Source: Flagellimonas sp. MMG031 (GTDB lineage: Bacteria; Bacteroidota; Bacteroidia; Flavobacteriales; Flavobacteriaceae). Taken from it: a stretch of 64,000 nt of DNA. Position 1 is the first letter of the stretch; each line of letters begins with the position of its first letter. Location: the NCBI RefSeq assembly GCF_040112705.1, contig NZ_CP157804.1, positions 1,792,001 through 1,856,000 of the forward strand. Direction: 5' to 3'. Below, piece by piece: positions 1 through 8,830 of the stretch. The notes beneath the pieces are model-generated. The model was given only the letters and a program-made list of their open reading frames with translations, did no database searches and was not told where the DNA came from. The position numbers and the translations under genes were made by a program.

Positions 1-2382
1 ATAGCCAGAACGGGAAATCAGTTCCCTAACCATATAGTCGATTTTAAACAGGAAAACGACAAACTATACTTCACCACCCAGAACGGGGTCATTTTGCAAG
101 TCACCATTCTAAGGGACAGCGTTGTCCGATTCAGATATGCCACCGAGCACGTTTTTGAACCCGATTTTTCCTATGCCATCAGTGAAGATGTGAACCTTGG
201 GTATAATGAGCTTACCGTGGAAGATGAGATTCCGGAGTACGTGATCACCACGGCCAAGATCAAGATCTACATCAACAAGACCAACCTCAAGGTGCAGATT
301 GTAGATCTGGATGGGGTAATTTTAGCGGAGGACGAGCTTGGTTTCCATTGGGAGGAGAACTTCGATTATGGGGGCAATGTGGTGAAAATGAGCAAAATTT
401 GCCATGCAGGTGAAAGTTACTACGGTATGGGAGACAAGGCCTCGCACACCAACCTGAAGGGTAAACGGGTGAACAACTGGGTAACCGATTCCTATGCCTA
501 CGGCAAGGACCAAGAACCTTTGTACAAATCCATTCCGTTTTATGTAGGGCTCAAGGAAAGCATTGCCTATGGGATATTTTTTGACAATTCCTTCAGCACC
601 TATTTTGATTTTGCCAACGAGAAGCGGAACGTAACCAGTTTTTGGGCAGATGGTGGGGAAATGAACTATTATTTCTTCTATGGACCCAAAATGAAGGATG
701 TAGTGGAATCTTATACGGATTTGACGGGCGTTCCTGAGCTTCCACCACTATGGGCCCTTGGGTTTCATCAATCCAAATGGAGCTATTTTCCAGAGGATAA
801 GGTGAGGGATATTGCATCAACTTTTAGAAAACTGAAGATTCCGTGTGACGCCATTTATCTGGATATCGATTATATGGAAGGGTTCCGCTGTTTCACTTGG
901 AACAACCAACATTTCCCCAATCCGAAGAAGATGATAGCGGAAATGGCGGAAGATGGCTTTAAGGTGGTTACCATGATTGATCCGGGCATCAAAATAGACC
1001 GCGATTATTGGGTATACCAACAGGCCATGGACCACGGATACTTTTGTAGAAGGGCAGATGGACCGCATTTTAAGGGAAAAGTATGGCCCGGGGAGTGTAA
1101 ATTCCCTGATTTTACCAATCCAGAAGTACGGGAATGGTGGGCCGGTCTTTACAAAGAGATGATTGCCGATATGGGCGTGAGCGGTGTTTGGAACGACATG
1201 AACGAACCTGCTGTAATGGAAGTGCCCACCAAAACGGCCAATCTCGATGTACGCCACGATTACGATGGGCACCCATGTAGCCACAGAAAAGCACACAACG
1301 TTTATGGCATGCAGATGGTAAGGGCCACTTACGAAGGGGTCAAAAAATACATGTTTCCTCGACGTCCCTTTGTGCTTACTAGGGCGGCCTATGCTGGTAC
1401 CCAGCGTTACTGTGCCACTTGGACGGGCGATAATGTGGCCACTTGGGAACATTTATGGATTGCCAATGTACAGATGCAGCGCATGTGCATGAGCGGATAT
1501 TCTTTTGTAGGTTCCGATATTGGTGGATTTGCCGAGCAGCCCAATGGAGAACTTTTTGCCCGTTGGATGCAATTGGCGGTGTTCCACCCCTTTTGCAGGG
1601 TACATTCCAGTGGTGACCACGGCGATCAGGAGCCATGGTCGTTTGGAGAGGAGATAACCGATATTGTCCGGGAATTTATCGAGTTGAGGTATCAATTGAT
1701 GCCCTATCTCTACACCATGTTCTACAACTACATTAAACAGGGCTTTCCCATGTTGCAGTCCTTGGTGTTTTACGATCAAGAGGACCAGCAAACGCATTTC
1801 CGTACGGATGAATTCATCTTTGGAAAACAAATATTGGTCTGTCCCGTGCAGGAACCCAACGCACAGGGCAGAAGAATGTACTTCCCAAAGGGAAATTGGT
1901 ACAACTACTGGACCGATGAACTCAACGAAGGCGGTATCGAAAGATGGGTTTCTGCGGAAATCCACCGAATGCCACTGTTCATCAAAGAAGGGGCTATGAT
2001 CCCAAAATACCCTGTGCAGCAATACATAGGGGAAAAGGAAATCGAAAAGCTTGTTATCGATGTTTATTATAAGGAAGGAACCGAAAATTCCCAGGTGTAC
2101 GAAGACCAACAAGAAGGATACGATTATAAAAAAGGCCGTTTCAGCTTGAGGCGATTCAAATTGACAGGAAAGAAAAACGAATTGATCATCCAGCAGTTCA
2201 AGGACGGTAACTACATTACCCCGTACAAGAATTTTAAGATGAGTTTCCACGGTCTGCCCTTTAAGATTGATTCCGTAGAGTTGGATAACGAAGAGGTGAA
2301 TCTGGACGATATCAAACTGAATGGAAACAACTCCATTGAAGTAAGCAAGGATTTCACGGAACTTCACATTTTCGGAAAATAA
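1..2382 (+). CDS. GH31 alpha-glucosidase family protein (5' end outside window)
   Basis: Hydrolyses alpha-linked glucosides (the family also contains alpha-xylosidases and transglucosidases). The frame is open from base 1 with no start codon, so the gene begins upstream; about 793 codons are visible. An N-terminal beta-sandwich is followed by the TIM barrel: WALGFHQSKWSYF opens the barrel, CDAIYLDIDYM is typical, and GVWNDMNEPAV carries the catalytic Asp nucleophile (codon about 399 of the window). WTGDN downstream fits the acid/base region and GSDIGGF the substrate pocket. A C-terminal beta domain follows. No export signal can be judged because the N-terminus is missing. Family assignment is secure; the natural substrate (starch oligosaccharides are likeliest) is inference. 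Confidence 0.95.
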   Translation: MARTGNQFPNHIVDFKQENDKLYFTTQNGVILQVTILRDSVVRFRYATEHVFEPDFSYAISEDVNLGYNELTVEDEIPEYVITTAKIKIYINKTNLKVQIVDLDGVILAEDELGFHWEENFDYGGNVVKMSKICHAGESYYGMGDKASHTNLKGKRVNNWVTDSYAYGKDQEPLYKSIPFYVGLKESIAYGIFFDNSFSTYFDFANEKRNVTSFWADGGEMNYYFFYGPKMKDVVESYTDLTGVPELPPLWALGFHQSKWSYFPEDKVRDIASTFRKLKIPCDAIYLDIDYMEGFRCFTWNNQHFPNPKKMIAEMAEDGFKVVTMIDPGIKIDRDYWVYQQAMDHGYFCRRADGPHFKGKVWPGECKFPDFTNPEVREWWAGLYKEMIADMGVSGVWNDMNEPAVMEVPTKTANLDVRHDYDGHPCSHRKAHNVYGMQMVRATYEGVKKYMFPRRPFVLTRAAYAGTQRYCATWTGDNVATWEHLWIANVQMQRMCMSGYSFVGSDIGGFAEQPNGELFARWMQLAVFHPFCRVHSSGDHGDQEPWSFGEEITDIVREFIELRYQLMPYLYTMFYNYIKQGFPMLQSLVFYDQEDQQTHFRTDEFIFGKQILVCPVQEPNAQGRRMYFPKGNWYNYWTDELNEGGIERWVSAEIHRMPLFIKEGAMIPKYPVQQYIGEKEIEKLVIDVYYKEGTENSQVYEDQQEGYDYKKGRFSLRRFKLTGKKNELIIQQFKDGNYITPYKNFKMSFHGLPFKIDSVELDNEEVNLDDIKLNGNNSIEVSKDFTELHIFGK

Positions 2383-2420
2383 ATTTTTGTAAATTCAGAA
2401 GACAAAAACACTACAGCCAT

Positions 2421-3230
2421 ATGAAAAAAATAGTTTTGATAGCGGTGGCTTTCCTCATGGTATCGGCTTGCAAGACCAATCCGTTTACAGGAAAGAGTAC
2501 CCTTAATTTTTACTCCAATAGTCAAATGTTCCCCATGGCATTTGCCCAGTACGACCAATTTTTGGAGAGTAACAAGGTGGTAAAGGGAACTTCAGAAGCC
2601 GAGATGATTCAACGGGTAGGGCAACGCATTGCTTCTGCCGCTGAACGCTGGCTGGATGCCAACGGTTACCCAGGATACCTTAAGGATTACAAATGGGAAT
2701 ATAATTTGGTTCAAGATGAGACCGTGAATGCTTGGTGCATGCCGGGTGGTAAGATTGTTTTTTACACCGGAATATTACCGATTACCCAGAACGAAACGGG
2801 CGTAGCGGTTGTAATGGGCCATGAGGTGGCACATGCCTTGGCCGACCATGGTGCGCAACGTATGAGTGCGGGAACCTTACAGCAAATTGGTGCCGTGGCA
2901 GGGAATGTGGCGATCCAAGACCCAGAAAAACGAAATATGTTCAATCAAGCGTATGGCATTGGTTCACAGGTGGGGGTCATGTTGCCCTTTAGTAGAAGCC
3001 ATGAAACCGAAGCGGACAGGATAGGACTTCAGATTATGGCCATTGCAGGATATGATCCCAGCGAAGCTGCCGAACTTTGGAAACGCATGAAAGCAAAATC
3101 GGGAGGACAGGCACCGCCAGAGTTTTTGAGCACCCATCCTTCCAACGACACCAGAATCAATAATTTGACGGCATGGGCACCGGCAGCCAAACAGGAAGCC
3201 CGTAAATTTGGGGTAACCTCCTTCAAATAA
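2421..3230 (+). CDS. M48-family metalloprotease lipoprotein (LoiP/BepA-like)
   Basis: A zinc endopeptidase of the cell envelope. The 269-residue protein starts with a lipoprotein signal whose lipobox Cys is about residue 17 (VSAC). GHEVAHALADHG holds the HExxH zinc site at residues 134-138, and SHETEADRIGL supplies the third ligand and the EAD signature. The C-terminal STHPSNDTRI motif is typical of this family. It has no multi-span membrane region, so it resembles the periplasmic LoiP/BepA branch rather than HtpX. It lies 38 bases after the GH31 gene with no terminator between, so co-transcription is possible. Envelope protein quality control is the known role of relatives; the targets here are unknown. 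Confidence 0.93.
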   Translation: MKKIVLIAVAFLMVSACKTNPFTGKSTLNFYSNSQMFPMAFAQYDQFLESNKVVKGTSEAEMIQRVGQRIASAAERWLDANGYPGYLKDYKWEYNLVQDETVNAWCMPGGKIVFYTGILPITQNETGVAVVMGHEVAHALADHGAQRMSAGTLQQIGAVAGNVAIQDPEKRNMFNQAYGIGSQVGVMLPFSRSHETEADRIGLQIMAIAGYDPSEAAELWKRMKAKSGGQAPPEFLSTHPSNDTRINNLTAWAPAAKQEARKFGVTSFK

Positions 3231-3249
3231 ATCAAAATAAATAATTGGG

Positions 3250-3323
3250 AATGTCACTTCGAAACAGACGAAAAATCCAAACGATACCAAAAATGGGTTT
3301 TTCCAAGGAAGCGAAGTGACATT
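3250..3323. repeat. Inverted repeat with 12-bp arms, REP/MITE-like, possible terminator
   Basis: AATGTCACTTCG (3250-3261) is exactly complementary to CGAAGTGACATT (3312-3323). Inside, AAAAATCC can pair with GGGTTTTT, so the whole 74 bases fold into one long hairpin. A run of seven T follows the right arm, so the element could also end transcription of the M48 gene. The TGTCACTTCGA-type arm recalls short dispersed palindromes common in flavobacterial genomes; that resemblance is from memory. Confidence 0.6.
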
Positions 3324-3338
3324 TTTTTATGATAGGAC

Positions 3339-4661
3339 ATGGCACAGACATTGGCATTAAAAGGAAGTAAAAAACTGTTGAACGCATGGGCTTTTTATGA
3401 TTGGGCCAATTCGGTGTACAGTTTGGTAATCTCATCCGCCATTTTTCCACTTTTTTATGGGTTATTGTTCCGTACCGCTGGTATTGAGCAAGTAACCCTA
3501 TTTGGAGGCGAGATTGCAAGAGCTCCTTTGATCAGCTATGTGACTTCTTTGGCCTTTGTTTTCATAGCAATCGTAACCCCGTTGGTTTCCGGGGTGGCCG
3601 ATTATTTGGGAAACAAAAAGGTGTTCCTCAAGTTTTTCTGCTATCTGGGGGCCGCCTCTTGCATAGGACTGTACTGGTTCTCGTTGGAAAATATCTATTT
3701 TGGACTGGCCTGTTACTTTTTTGGACTGGTAGGGTTTTGGGTGAGTTTTGCCATCAATAATTCGTATTTGCCAGACATTGCCTATCCAGAGCAACAGGAC
3801 AGTATCAGTGCCAAAGGATTCTCTTTGGGCTATGTGGGCAGCGTCATACTTTTGGTGTTCAATTTGTTTATGGTGATGGAACCAGATTTTTTTGGCATTA
3901 CCGATAATGGTGGTGAAATTGCTGAAATCAAGGCGATGAAGTACTCTTTTATCTCCGTAGGCATTTGGTGGATATTGTTCAGTCAGTATACATTTAAACA
4001 TTTACCCAAAGGGTATAAACGGGAAGGGGAGCGACACCATATCATTTTGAACGGTTTCAAGGAATTAAAGCTTGTATGGTATCAACTCGGAGAAAACAGG
4101 AGACTGAAACGCTATTTAGGGGCATTTTTCACTTACAGTATGGCGGTACAGACCATAATGCTGATTGCCACTTACTTTGGGGAAGAAGAAATTGTTTGGG
4201 GTTCGGATAATGAACGCACCATGGGACTCATCATAAGTATATTGTTGATACAGATTGTGGCCATTTTGGGTGCAACGCTTACGGCAAGGGCATCCAAGGC
4301 GTATGGAAACATCAAAACATTGATCGTGATCAATGTGATATGGGGGCTACTTTGCGTTTACGCCTATTTTTTACAAACTCCTATGGATTTCTATATCGCG
4401 GCTGGATTGGTCGGTGTGGTGATGGGAGGTATACAGGCACTATCGCGGTCCACTTACTCCAAATTTTTGCCGGATACTACCGATACCACTTCCTTTTTCA
4501 GTTTTTACGATGTGGCCGAAAAAATAGGCATCATCATTGGCACGCTCATGTACGGTATCGTGGCACAACTTACGGGAAGCATGCGCAACAGCACCATCTT
4601 TTTGGGGTTGTTTTTTGTAATCGGTATCTTTTTGCTCACTAGGGTCAACAAAAAAAGCTAA
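3339..4661 (+). CDS. UMF1-family MFS transporter (Atg22-like)
   Basis: A polytopic inner-membrane carrier of 440 residues with about 12 hydrophobic segments. The N-terminal NAWAFYDWANSVYS is the hallmark of the UMF1 (unknown major facilitator 1) family, the bacterial relatives of the yeast vacuolar effluxer Atg22. MGGIQALSRSTYSKFLPD in the second half is the other conserved family stretch. The substrate of bacterial members is not established. The stop codon is only 4 bases before the next start, so it is probably co-transcribed with the YdjC-like deacetylase; coupling of sugar or amino-sugar uptake with that enzyme is speculative. Confidence 0.92.
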   Translation: MAQTLALKGSKKLLNAWAFYDWANSVYSLVISSAIFPLFYGLLFRTAGIEQVTLFGGEIARAPLISYVTSLAFVFIAIVTPLVSGVADYLGNKKVFLKFFCYLGAASCIGLYWFSLENIYFGLACYFFGLVGFWVSFAINNSYLPDIAYPEQQDSISAKGFSLGYVGSVILLVFNLFMVMEPDFFGITDNGGEIAEIKAMKYSFISVGIWWILFSQYTFKHLPKGYKREGERHHIILNGFKELKLVWYQLGENRRLKRYLGAFFTYSMAVQTIMLIATYFGEEEIVWGSDNERTMGLIISILLIQIVAILGATLTARASKAYGNIKTLIVINVIWGLLCVYAYFLQTPMDFYIAAGLVGVVMGGIQALSRSTYSKFLPDTTDTTSFFSFYDVAEKIGIIIGTLMYGIVAQLTGSMRNSTIFLGLFFVIGIFLLTRVNKKS

Positions 4662-4665
4662 GCAG

Positions 4666-5583
4666 ATGAAACAAATTTTTATTATTTCCTTTTCCTTGTT
4701 ATTTATGGCAGTACAGATTCAGGCTCAAAAAAACGTTCAAGAACGTTTAGGATATCCCTCCGATGCCAAGTTATTGATTGTACATGCCGATGATCTTGGG
4801 GTCATACATACCGCAAACCAAGCCACGTTCAAAGCTTTCAATGAAGGTTCGGTAAACAGTGCCAGCATTATGGTGCCAACCCCATGGTTGTCCGAGGTGG
4901 CCGAATATGCCAAAGCCAACCCAGACCATGATATGGGTATTCACTTAACGTTGACCAGTGAGTGGAATTATTTAAGATGGGGACCGGTGGCATCAAAATC
5001 AGAGGTGTCCAGCTTGTTGGACGACAACGGCTATTTCTATCCCGATTGTGCCCAACTATGGGAAAATGCCAAGATTGAGGAAGTGGAGATCGAGTTAAGG
5101 GCCCAAATAGATAAAGCCATTGCCATGGGTATCCAACCTACCCACTTGGATAGTCACATGGGGTGCTTGTTTTCCACAGACCCGAGATACTACGAGCTTT
5201 ATGTGAATCTGGCCAAGGAGTATGGTATTCCGGCTATGATCAATCATCAAATCGAAGAACTGGGAGGCAAGGAAGGTACCAAACAGCCCGTTCTCGTCAA
5301 TCGAATATTTGGAGCAGGGCCCGCTGATTTTGATACGGACATGGCCGCTTATTATGCCAATACCCTCCGTAATATGGAACCGGGTGTCCATGTGATGATC
5401 ATACACTGCGGATTTGACAATTTGGAAAGTCAGGGCATGTCTGTGGAGCATCCCTATTGGGGTGCTAGATGGCGCCAACAGGACTATAATTTCTTTACCA
5501 GTGAAGCATGTGCCCAAATCTTGGAAGAAGAAAACATCTATTTGGTGACTTGGAAAGAAATTGGAGCGTTATTAAAAAAATAA
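4666..5583 (+). CDS. Exported YdjC/ChbG-family carbohydrate deacetylase
   Basis: A metal-dependent deacetylase-like protein of 305 residues. A signal peptide ends near residue 20 (IQAQ). LLIVHADDLGV carries the metal-binding Asp of the ChbG/HpnK family, and DMGIHLTLTSEW and THLDSHMGC carry the conserved His residues. E. coli ChbG removes acetyl groups from chitooligosaccharides in the cytosol; this copy appears to be periplasmic, which differs. It sits 4 bases after the UMF1 transporter. It could act on N-acetylated sugars arriving through the outer membrane; the substrate is unproven. Transcription probably ends at the hairpin 20 bases downstream. Confidence 0.88.
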   Translation: MKQIFIISFSLLFMAVQIQAQKNVQERLGYPSDAKLLIVHADDLGVIHTANQATFKAFNEGSVNSASIMVPTPWLSEVAEYAKANPDHDMGIHLTLTSEWNYLRWGPVASKSEVSSLLDDNGYFYPDCAQLWENAKIEEVEIELRAQIDKAIAMGIQPTHLDSHMGCLFSTDPRYYELYVNLAKEYGIPAMINHQIEELGGKEGTKQPVLVNRIFGAGPADFDTDMAAYYANTLRNMEPGVHVMIIHCGFDNLESQGMSVEHPYWGARWRQQDYNFFTSEACAQILEEENIYLVTWKEIGALLKK

Positions 5584-5602
5584 AATTCGATTCAAACCAT
5601 AA

Positions 5603-5634
5603 AAAAAAGCCCCGACATTCATCGGGGCTTTTTT
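5603..5634. terminator. Bidirectional intrinsic terminator
   Basis: GCCCCGA (5609-5615) pairs with TCGGGGC (5622-5628), flanked by an A-run on the left and a T-run on the right. It serves the + strand deacetylase gene and the convergent minus-strand head-GIN gene. Confidence 0.9.
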
Positions 5635-5655
5635 GGTGAATCCTGTAAGTAAGGA

Positions 5656-6381
5656 CTATACTTTTGTAATATCCCCCGAGCCAGAGGCCTTGGAATGTAC
5701 CTTTTTGGGATTTCCCCTGTACTGGATGTCTCCAGAACCCGAAACCCTGGCATCCAAGGATTGGTTTGCGGTCACTTTGATATCGGCCGAGCCTGAAACG
5801 GTGGCCTCCACAAATTCAGCCTCTAAATCGAAAGCTTTGATGTCCCCGGAACCGGAAACCGAAACTGAAAAATCGGTTACTTTTCCGGACAGGTTGATAT
5901 CCCCGGAGCCCGAAAGGGCAGCTTCCAGCTCATTGGCCTCTACGGTCAGCGATACATCCCCGGAACCGGACATACTGGCATCAAACTTATCCGCTTGAAT
6001 GGTCGTTTTTCCTACGATGTCCCCTGAACCGGATAGGCTTACAAAGTCAATGGAAGATATGGGAACCGTAATGCGGATACCCCTGTTCCAACTGGATGGC
6101 CTAAGGTTCATGCCATTTTCGGCCTTAATGACCAGCTTTCCGTTCTTGACCTCGGTTTTAATGTGCTCCAAAAGGTTGGATTCGCCTTCAAGGGTCAGTT
6201 CGCCTTCGGTCCCAGAAACCAGTTCCACATCAAACCAACCTGCAAGGGCAACGCCATCATACTCCCCAACAGAGCGTTCCAAGGTTACATAATCCCCGTT
6301 TCCTTTGACCCGTTTGCCCCACTGGGCGTTGGTACAGGCTATCATTCCCAAGGCTAGGGCAAAAGTGATAAGTTTTTTCAT
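5656..6381 (-). CDS. Exported head-GIN domain protein (DUF2807) with SGSGDI repeats
   Basis: A secreted protein of 241 residues with a signal peptide (ALGMIACTNAQ; the Cys could also be a lipobox). The second half repeats S-G-S-G/A-D-I/V about every 20 residues (SGSGDIV, SGSGDVS, SGSGDIN, SGSGDIK, SGSADIK, SGSGDIQ, SGSGDIT), the pattern of the putative auto-transporter adhesin head-GIN domain, which folds as a right-handed beta-helix. The function of this Bacteroidota-rich family is not known. It is the last gene of the ECF sigma operon and has the same architecture, with different turn residues, as the gene upstream. The repeats make this stretch of DNA repetitive as well. Confidence 0.9.
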   Translation of the reverse strand: MKKLITFALALGMIACTNAQWGKRVKGNGDYVTLERSVGEYDGVALAGWFDVELVSGTEGELTLEGESNLLEHIKTEVKNGKLVIKAENGMNLRPSSWNRGIRITVPISSIDFVSLSGSGDIVGKTTIQADKFDASMSGSGDVSLTVEANELEAALSGSGDINLSGKVTDFSVSVSGSGDIKAFDLEAEFVEATVSGSADIKVTANQSLDARVSGSGDIQYRGNPKKVHSKASGSGDITKV

Positions 6382-6413
6382 GATCTTGTGTTTAAATTGT
6401 TTTTTGATTGCTA

Positions 6414-7514
6414 TTAATTTTGATAAAATGAGATACCCCCGTAGTCGCTGGTAATGCTGACCCTGTTTCCAGAATTGGCCTTGCCATAGAACCCACGATA
6501 ATATTTTTCGGTCGATTTTTCCTTACTGATGTTGATTTCAAAATCTTCCTTGCCACTTACACCGGCATATTCGGTACTGATCTCAAAATCGAAGTGGTAA
6601 GCCGGGTCATAACCAATCTTGATGCCCGTGTAATCTGAACCAATCTCAATATTTCCGGCATCGGCGGCCATGCGATCAATTTTAATGGACCCATAGTCGC
6701 TGGTGATGGCTACGTTCCCGTGTACATTGCCCAGTTTTACACCGATATAGTCCCCGTTGCCTTCCACATTGTTTACGTTCCGTACGTCGATGGAACCATA
6801 ATCACTGCCGTATTGCAGGTTGTCCATTTCTTCCACGACTGCATTGGTATAGTCCGCCTTAATGTTGAGGTTGCCTGCCTTTTCGATGGTAAAACCGGAA
6901 TAATCCGCAATGATCTCGGCACTGTTGATGTAATCGAAGGTGGATCGGGAAGTGTAGTCGAAACGTAGTTCATTGTTGCGACCACGTAGCTCTCCAATTT
7001 CCAATTTACCGTAGTCACAGCTGATCTTGGCGTGGCCATCGATACGGTCCAAAATAATGCTACCATAATCGTTGCTGAGGTTAACACTGTTCTTTACGGG
7101 CAATTTTATGGTATAGTTGACCTGTACGCTGACTTTTTTGCGTCCACCCCAGCTCCAGCCCCAGCTATTGCTACGATCTCCGAACCGAGTAGTGGCAGAG
7201 ACCATATCGGGACTATTTTCAAACTCCACGTCAATTTCGTCCAATCGTTCCTGCACCCGGTCCTCGTCGTTGCCGTTGGTTTTGATGTGCACCTCAATTT
7301 CCACGCGGTTCTCGTTCCACGAGGTAAGGTTAACATTCCCATAGCTGTTTTTTACTTTAAAGAGCGCATCCGGATTAACGTTATATTCTTTTTTAATGGT
7401 CTTTTCCTTGGTGTACCTGCCGTTCAGCTTATCGCTGTCCACATGGCCCATAGCCACAAGGGGAATCAAAGCCAAGGCGAAAAAGAGGGATTTAAATGGT
7501 AAAACTTTCATCAT
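6414..7514 (-). CDS. Exported DUF4097-like beta-helix protein with DYG/DYT repeats
   Basis: 366 residues, signal peptide ending near residue 24 (LVAMGHV). From about residue 145 to the end, a D-Y-G/T/S/I motif returns about every 20 residues: NDYGSI, CDYGKL, FDYTSR, ADYSGF, ADYTNA, SDYGSI, GDYIGV, SDYGSI, SDYTGI, TEYAGV, SDYGGI. Each rung should place an Asp-Tyr pair at the same turn of a beta-solenoid. A long N-terminal segment (residues 30-140) precedes the repeats. The first 23 bases overlap the end of the anti-sigma gene, which suggests translational coupling. It is probably a surface or periplasmic protein made when the ECF factor is active; its molecular role is unknown. Confidence 0.85.
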   Translation of the reverse strand: MMKVLPFKSLFFALALIPLVAMGHVDSDKLNGRYTKEKTIKKEYNVNPDALFKVKNSYGNVNLTSWNENRVEIEVHIKTNGNDEDRVQERLDEIDVEFENSPDMVSATTRFGDRSNSWGWSWGGRKKVSVQVNYTIKLPVKNSVNLSNDYGSIILDRIDGHAKISCDYGKLEIGELRGRNNELRFDYTSRSTFDYINSAEIIADYSGFTIEKAGNLNIKADYTNAVVEEMDNLQYGSDYGSIDVRNVNNVEGNGDYIGVKLGNVHGNVAITSDYGSIKIDRMAADAGNIEIGSDYTGIKIGYDPAYHFDFEISTEYAGVSGKEDFEINISKEKSTEKYYRGFYGKANSGNRVSITSDYGGISFYQN

Positions 7515-8052
7515 GTTGTGATTTTAGATTCTTAATATTTTCTATTTGGCTCAAAACTTCTTTCAAAAGGTCGATACGGGTCTGGAAATTGGTGATCATC
7601 GCACTTAATATGATCTTGATATCTCCACCATCGACCAGATCTTGCTCCAACGTTCGGTAATCTTTGTCCAGTTTGGCCAATTGTGCCAAAGTGTCGTCTA
7701 CCAGTTGGGCCGTTTCCGGTGTTTTTTCTTCCTTGAGTTCTTCAACTTGCGCTTCTATCAAACTGGCAAAGTAGAACTCGGTCTGGGAAACTTCCGGTGC
7801 AATTTTGGTGACCTGTCGTTTAATGCTGGGCTCTGGGCCGAAGGCTTGGTACCCCAGCATGGCCACAAGGACTATGGATGCGGCGATGGACAACGGTTTC
7901 CACCAGGAGGTCTTTTTCTTGCCCAAGGCAATGGTGCCCTGTTGCCGGTTCAATTTTTCCAAAAACCGCTCTTGGTGCCCGTTTTCCGGCTCCGCCACAT
8001 CGAACTCTCCTTGGAGACGCTCGAACAAATGGTCTAAATTATCCTTCTTCAT
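7492..8052 (-). CDS. Anti-sigma factor, single membrane span
   Basis: 186 residues. A short charged cytoplasmic N-terminus (about 50 residues) is followed by one membrane span near residues 53-70 (SIAASIVLVAMLGYQAF) and a periplasmic part rich in Glu/Lys helices. The gene starts 2 bases after the ECF sigma stop codon, the usual sigma/anti-sigma pairing. No sequence signature of a named anti-sigma domain (FecR, zinc-binding ZAS) is visible, so the call rests on topology and position. It presumably holds the sigma factor at the membrane until an envelope signal releases it. Confidence 0.75.
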   Translation of the reverse strand: MKKDNLDHLFERLQGEFDVAEPENGHQERFLEKLNRQQGTIALGKKKTSWWKPLSIAASIVLVAMLGYQAFGPEPSIKRQVTKIAPEVSQTEFYFASLIEAQVEELKEEKTPETAQLVDDTLAQLAKLDKDYRTLEQDLVDGGDIKIILSAMITNFQTRIDLLKEVLSQIENIKNLKSQHDESFTI

Positions 8053-8054
8053 AA

Positions 8055-8612
8055 CTAAACATTTACGGTCAATTTTTTTCTCAGGCTTTCTTTGGCCCTC
8101 GAAATGGTGGTCCTACAATTAGCATAGCTAATGTTCATGATATCACTGATTTCTTCGTAATCGTACCCTTCAATTAAATGTAAGGTCAAAGAAACTCTGT
8201 AATTGTCTTTCAAACTTTTCATGGTTTCCATCACTTTTTGAGCCTTCAGTTCTGTATAACCATTTTGGTCCGAAGCAGCTACATCGTTATCTTCGACCTT
8301 GTACATTACATCATCCAAGTCCACAGCGCGTTTTTTCTGCTGTTTTTTGTAATGATAGATACTGTTATTGATCACGATCCGCTTTAACCATGCCCCAAAG
8401 GCGACGTCTCCTTTAAAGGTGTGCAGCTTGGTAAATGCGTTCAGGAACGATTCCTGCATCACATCCTCTGCCTCTGCCGTATGTTTTACAATCCTCAAAG
8501 CGGTATTGTACATCGCTTTGTAATAGCGGTTGTAAACCTCTAGCTGTGCGCTTTGTTTGCCCTGCTTGCACAATTCGAGCAGCGTGTCAATATGTTCATT
8601 TTGTCGGCTCAA
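8055..8612 (-). CDS. ECF-type RNA polymerase sigma factor
   Basis: 185 residues, the normal size for group 4 sigma factors. Region 2 is clear (NTALRIVKHTAEAEDVMQES, then FGAWLKRIVINNSIYHYKK) and region 4 is the C-terminal helix-turn-helix (GYDYEEISDIMNISYANC, then RAKESLRKKL). It heads the operon with the anti-sigma factor and two beta-helix proteins, so those proteins are its most likely regulon. A TGTAACAATT box on the minus strand at 8651-8660, 39 bases upstream, resembles the -35 of autoregulated ECF promoters. Confidence 0.95.
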   Translation of the reverse strand: MSRQNEHIDTLLELCKQGKQSAQLEVYNRYYKAMYNTALRIVKHTAEAEDVMQESFLNAFTKLHTFKGDVAFGAWLKRIVINNSIYHYKKQQKKRAVDLDDVMYKVEDNDVAASDQNGYTELKAQKVMETMKSLKDNYRVSLTLHLIEGYDYEEISDIMNISYANCRTTISRAKESLRKKLTVNV

Positions 8613-8650
8613 AAAATGATTGGTTTGTCTTATAGATTATGGAATTTACC

Positions 8651-8660
8651 AATTGTTACA
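8651..8660 (-). promoter_or_regulatory. Possible ECF-type -35 element for the sigma operon
   Basis: Minus-strand TGTAACAATT resembles the AAC-containing -35 boxes of ECF sigma factors and would allow autoregulation of the sigma gene 39 bases downstream. The matching -10 is not clear. The remaining divergent gap up to lon (8661-8830) shows no confident site. Confidence 0.35.
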
Positions 8661-8830
8661 CTTTTTTCTTAAAATTTGAATTTTAAATGGCACAGGAATT
8701 GCCAATTAATGGGTGATACTAAGCTTGCAAATCACTATAAACATTGATTTTTAGGGATTTATGTAGCTGTTGATGTTGAACAAAAATGCGGGTTGTTGGT
8801 CGATTATGACAAAATGACCGAAAAGATGAT

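Noticed and set aside
1453..2367. 304-codon and 211-codon (817-1452) minus-strand frames
   Set aside because: Antisense shadows of the GH31 gene, whose sense strand has all family motifs.
5633..5998. Plus-strand frame rich in SPEPE-type repeats
   Set aside because: Mirror of the SGSGDI-coding repeats of the head-GIN gene; no start signal or family.
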